Positions 30,250 to 32,204 of a stretch of 32,204 nucleotides of DNA are shown here, in pieces. A model generated the notes under the pieces. That model made no database searches. It saw only the letters and a list, made by a program, of their open reading frames with translations, and was not told where the DNA came from. A program made the translations under genes and the position numbers. This stretch comes from Nocardia vinacea NBRC 16497 (GTDB lineage Bacteria > Actinomycetota > Actinomycetes > Mycobacteriales > Mycobacteriaceae): positions 1-32,204 of the forward strand of contig NZ_BAGN01000124.1 of assembly GCF_000308835.1 (NCBI RefSeq), read 5' to 3'. The first letter of the stretch is position 1, and each line of letters begins with the position of its first letter.

Positions 30250-31140
30250 TTATCCGCTGAGGTTGGCGAGCAGAAAGTCGCGGGCGACGCTGGACGCGAG
30301 TTCGAACTGCTCCTCGTAGACGGCGAAGTGCGGCCCTGGGACCAGCGTCAGTTGTTTGGGTTCCAGTGCCTCGGCGTAGCTCTGCAGGGCGATATCGCTC
30401 GGCGTCAGAGTGTCTTGATCGGCGATCACCATCAGCAGTGGCGTCGGAGAGACGCGCCGCAGGAAGGCTTCCGGGGCGTAGGACTGGAATTTGTCGACGC
30501 TGGAGAGGGTGACCTCGTTGCGCCAAGTCGGGATCTGCGGGCCGTTGGCCATCAACCAGTTGTAGACCTCGATACCGGGCATGGCGACGAGTTCGGTGGG
30601 ATCGTCGGAGGCCGCCTTGATCATCTGGTGCGGTTTGCCCGAGGCGCGGGCTTGCCGGTCGGCGGCGATGGCCGCATGGACCGCGGGCAGCATGATGGAG
30701 GGGACCAGACTGCGGAAGTTGGCCCAGCCGTTGGTGAGTGGCACCTGCGACACCACCGCGCGCACGCGTCGATCGGTTGCCGCGACGACCAACACGTGGC
30801 CGCCCGCGAAACTGGTTCCCCAGACGCCGATGCGTTCCGGATCAATGCCCTCCAGGGTTTGCGCGAAGGTGATCGCATCGCGGTAGCCCTCGATCTGGGC
30901 GACGGGGTCGACCTCGTAACGCGGTTCGCCATCGGAGGTCCCGAATCCAGGGTGGTCGTACACCAGACAAGCCAGGCCCGCTTTGCTGAACACTTCCGCG
31001 AACGGGGCAACCCATTCCTTGACGCCCGCGAAGCCGTGTGTCATCACCACCAGCGGGACCGGGCCCGATGCCGTGTCCGGCCGGTAGAGCCAGCCCCGCA
31101 ATGTCACTGCGCCGCTGGTGAATTCGATATCGACCCGCAT
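30250..31140 (-). CDS. Alpha/beta hydrolase (dienelactone-hydrolase/X-Pro-peptidase-like)
   Basis: 296 residues, ATG at 31140 with GGAGG at 8-nt spacing. The nucleophile elbow GVWGTSFAGG gives Ser110; the acid is Asp in VIADQDTLTP and the base His in VPGPHFAVY. MTHGFAGVKEWVAPFAEVF and YDHPGFGTSDGEPRYEVDP provide the oxyanion hole and cap start. The layout is the X-Pro dipeptidyl-peptidase-like/YcjY group, with a helical lid containing PLTNGWANFRSLVPS. It has no gene close on the same strand; a palindrome stands immediately upstream of the ribosome-binding site. Substrate unknown. Confidence 0.87.
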   Translation of the reverse strand: MRVDIEFTSGAVTLRGWLYRPDTASGPVPLVVMTHGFAGVKEWVAPFAEVFSKAGLACLVYDHPGFGTSDGEPRYEVDPVAQIEGYRDAITFAQTLEGIDPERIGVWGTSFAGGHVLVVAATDRRVRAVVSQVPLTNGWANFRSLVPSIMLPAVHAAIAADRQARASGKPHQMIKAASDDPTELVAMPGIEVYNWLMANGPQIPTWRNEVTLSSVDKFQSYAPEAFLRRVSPTPLLMVIADQDTLTPSDIALQSYAEALEPKQLTLVPGPHFAVYEEQFELASSVARDFLLANLSG

Positions 31141-31151
31141 CCGATGCCCTC

Positions 31152-31172
31152 CGTTACTTCCGTCCTGTAACG
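31152..31172. promoter_or_regulatory. Palindrome before the hydrolase gene
   Basis: CGTTAC-N9-GTAACG, 6-bp perfect arms, 11-31 bp upstream of the hydrolase start and adjoining its ribosome-binding site. This is the size of a TetR operator. No regulator gene is adjacent, so a trans-acting repressor would be required. Confidence 0.4.
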
Positions 31173-31221
31173 AAGGTACGGTGCGGGTGGCGCGATGTCG
31201 AAGGCCGTGCGCGCCGGCAGA

Positions 31222-31572
31222 TCAGGTCCACAGCACCGCGACGAATACGTTGACGATCGCCAAACCGCCGGACGCGTGCGTCATCCACGGCACCGGCTTC
31301 CCCTTCTTGGCGTCCGCACGACCGATCTCGGCGAACGCGGCAACCAGCACCGAGATAACCAACTTGGTGCCGATCTTCGCCATATTCGGATCCTTGCCGA
31401 GCGAATCGATCGAATCGGCCATACCGACCAGGATCAGACCGGTGACGAGCTGTGCCCGCGCACCCCACACCATCAGCTCGGATACGCCCGGCTGTCCGGC
31501 GACATACCCGCCGACAACCGCCGCCATACCCAGCAGATGGGCGACGACGACGATGTTGTACACGACCTCCAC
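31222..31572 (-). CDS. Small four-helix membrane protein of unknown function
   Basis: 116 residues from the GTG at 31572, preceded by GAGGGAG at 8-nt spacing. Four hydrophobic helices are predicted: about 3-25 (VVYNIVVVAHLLGMAAVVGG), 35-52 (VWGARAQLVTGLILVGM), 68-84 (GTKLVISVLVAAFAEIG) and 98-116 (THASGGLAIVNVFVAVLW). A histidine near the first helix (VAHLLG) and one in the last loop resemble small CopD/DUF2269-like integral membrane proteins, but I cannot name the family with certainty. A Lys-rich cytosolic loop (RADAKKGKPVP) precedes the last helix. It stands alone. Confidence 0.7.
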   Translation of the reverse strand: MEVVYNIVVVAHLLGMAAVVGGYVAGQPGVSELMVWGARAQLVTGLILVGMADSIDSLGKDPNMAKIGTKLVISVLVAAFAEIGRADAKKGKPVPWMTHASGGLAIVNVFVAVLWT

Positions 31573-31695
31573 GTCGCAAACTCCCTCAGTCACGGTGACC
31601 GTTTCGACCCACGAGTCTTCCAGTACCCACGCTCGCCGACATGCAAATCCGAGGCAATGGCGATCTGGCCGATACCGTGCGAGTGGCTGGCTAGC

Positions 31696-32094
31696 ATGAC
31701 GAGGATGCTGAGCAACGCACACATCGAAGCCCGCATACCCACCAAGGACCTGGCGCGAGCCCGCCGATGGTACGCGGAGAAACTCGGCCTCGACCCGGTC
31801 GAGGAACGCGAGGGCGGCCTGCGCTACGAAGGTGCGTCGGGTGTCTTCTGCCTGTTCGCCTCCGCCGGTGCGTCCGACGGCTCGTTCACCCAAATGGGTT
31901 TCTACGTCGATGACATCGAGGCAACAGTCGCGGGCCTGCGGTCCCGCGGCGTGGTGTTCGAGGAATACGACGGCACCGTGAACGGGATCATGGACATCGC
32001 GGGCAATTATCCGAGCAAGGGGCGAGCCGAGCGGGGCGCATGGTTCCGCGACAGCGAGGGCAACCTGCTCGGTATCGGCCAAGTCATCCCCTAG
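31696..32094 (+). CDS. VOC-superfamily (glyoxalase/bleomycin-resistance-like) protein
   Basis: 132 residues from ATG 31696 (ATG 31705 is an alternative); neither has a Shine-Dalgarno site, and TACCGT about 20 bases upstream suggests a near-leaderless message. Two VOC modules are seen: IEARIPTKDLARARRWYAEK with LGLDPVEERE, and MGFYVDDIEATVAGLRSRG with VVFEEYDGT, closing AWFRDSEGNLLGIGQ. The metal ligand in the first strand (usually His or Gln) is Glu or absent and the last strand lacks the usual Glu, so a binding rather than catalytic role is possible. Distinct from the VOC protein at 1366. Confidence 0.85.
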   Translation: MTRMLSNAHIEARIPTKDLARARRWYAEKLGLDPVEEREGGLRYEGASGVFCLFASAGASDGSFTQMGFYVDDIEATVAGLRSRGVVFEEYDGTVNGIMDIAGNYPSKGRAERGAWFRDSEGNLLGIGQVIP

Positions 32095-32204
32095 ACCGCG
32101 CACGCGACACGCTCGTCACCCTCCCGGCCAGTGCCGAGGAGGCCATCTGCTCAGCGTCGCGACCGAGCGCACGATCACCACCTCGCAGCGGATGACAGTG
32201 TCCG

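Noticed and set aside
32095..32204. Possible partial gene at the right edge
   Set aside because: Open frames exist on both strands but 110 bp are too few to decide which, if any, is coding.

Overview
The window is high-GC DNA (strong G/C preference at third codon positions) from an actinomycete, most probably Nocardia or a close Rhodococcus/Mycobacteriales relative. The inference rests on gene families: a 3-ketosteroid dehydrogenase homologue, an LLM-class flavin enzyme, an MmyB-type XRE regulator, an ECF41 sigma factor, a DUF4173 membrane protein beside a two-component system, and many TetR-type regulators. Several genes have no Shine-Dalgarno site and look leaderless. It is a chromosome-like patchwork of short operons with much local regulation and many decaying gene fragments.

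Layout. 1-374: 5' part of a ROK-family gene. 620-4218: a divergent TetR regulator and a three-gene operon (VOC protein, 3-ketosteroid delta4-(5alpha)-dehydrogenase-like flavoprotein, LLM flavin oxidoreductase) with a 20-bp palindrome between them and a hairpin terminator at the end; this looks like a small steroid- or terpenoid-type catabolic unit. 4342-5330: an ECF41 sigma factor with its cognate-type promoter and a tiny leader peptide. 5651-7606: fructosamine-kinase-like protein and a methyltransferase. 7611-8785: a graveyard of mobile elements (two tyrosine recombinases with internal deletions and an IS3 transposase tail fused end to end). 8830-10391: a tandem pair of paralogous membrane proteins of unknown function with duplicated promoters. 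10610-12941: XRE/MmyB regulator with a coupled small ORF, pyridoxamine-phosphate-oxidase-like protein, DJ-1/PfpI protein. 13054-15731: YbdK-type carboxylate-amine ligase, a DUF4383-like membrane protein, a DUF72 protein and a two-helix membrane protein.

15921-17395: a TPP riboswitch that directly overlaps the ribosome-binding site of an NCS1 permease, which therefore is best read as a CytX-type thiamine-precursor transporter. 17567-19317: a small ORF divergent from one continuous reading frame that fuses a TetR repressor to an alpha/beta hydrolase; two matching palindromes lie in the shared control region. 19649-23421: LOG-like Rossmann protein, SDR oxidoreductase and NmrA-like NAD(P)-binding protein, interspersed with remnants of a TMEM175 channel, a pyridine-nucleotide-disulfide oxidoreductase, an internally deleted SnoaL-like protein and an unidentified 3' fragment. 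23443-24231: quinol-monooxygenase-type protein divergent from a single-cysteine ArsR repressor with a perfect 22-bp operator. 24708-28932: a 35-residue ORF, DUF4173 protein, and a histidine kinase/response regulator pair. 29104-32094: secreted trypsin-like protease, an SGNH-hydrolase remnant, an alpha/beta hydrolase, a small membrane protein and a VOC protein.

The most promising unexplained element is the tandem membrane-protein pair at 8830-10391. The best-supported regulatory discoveries are the TPP riboswitch, the ECF41 promoter, and the TetR-hydrolase fusion with an internal ribosome-binding site. No CRISPR array, tRNA or rRNA was seen.
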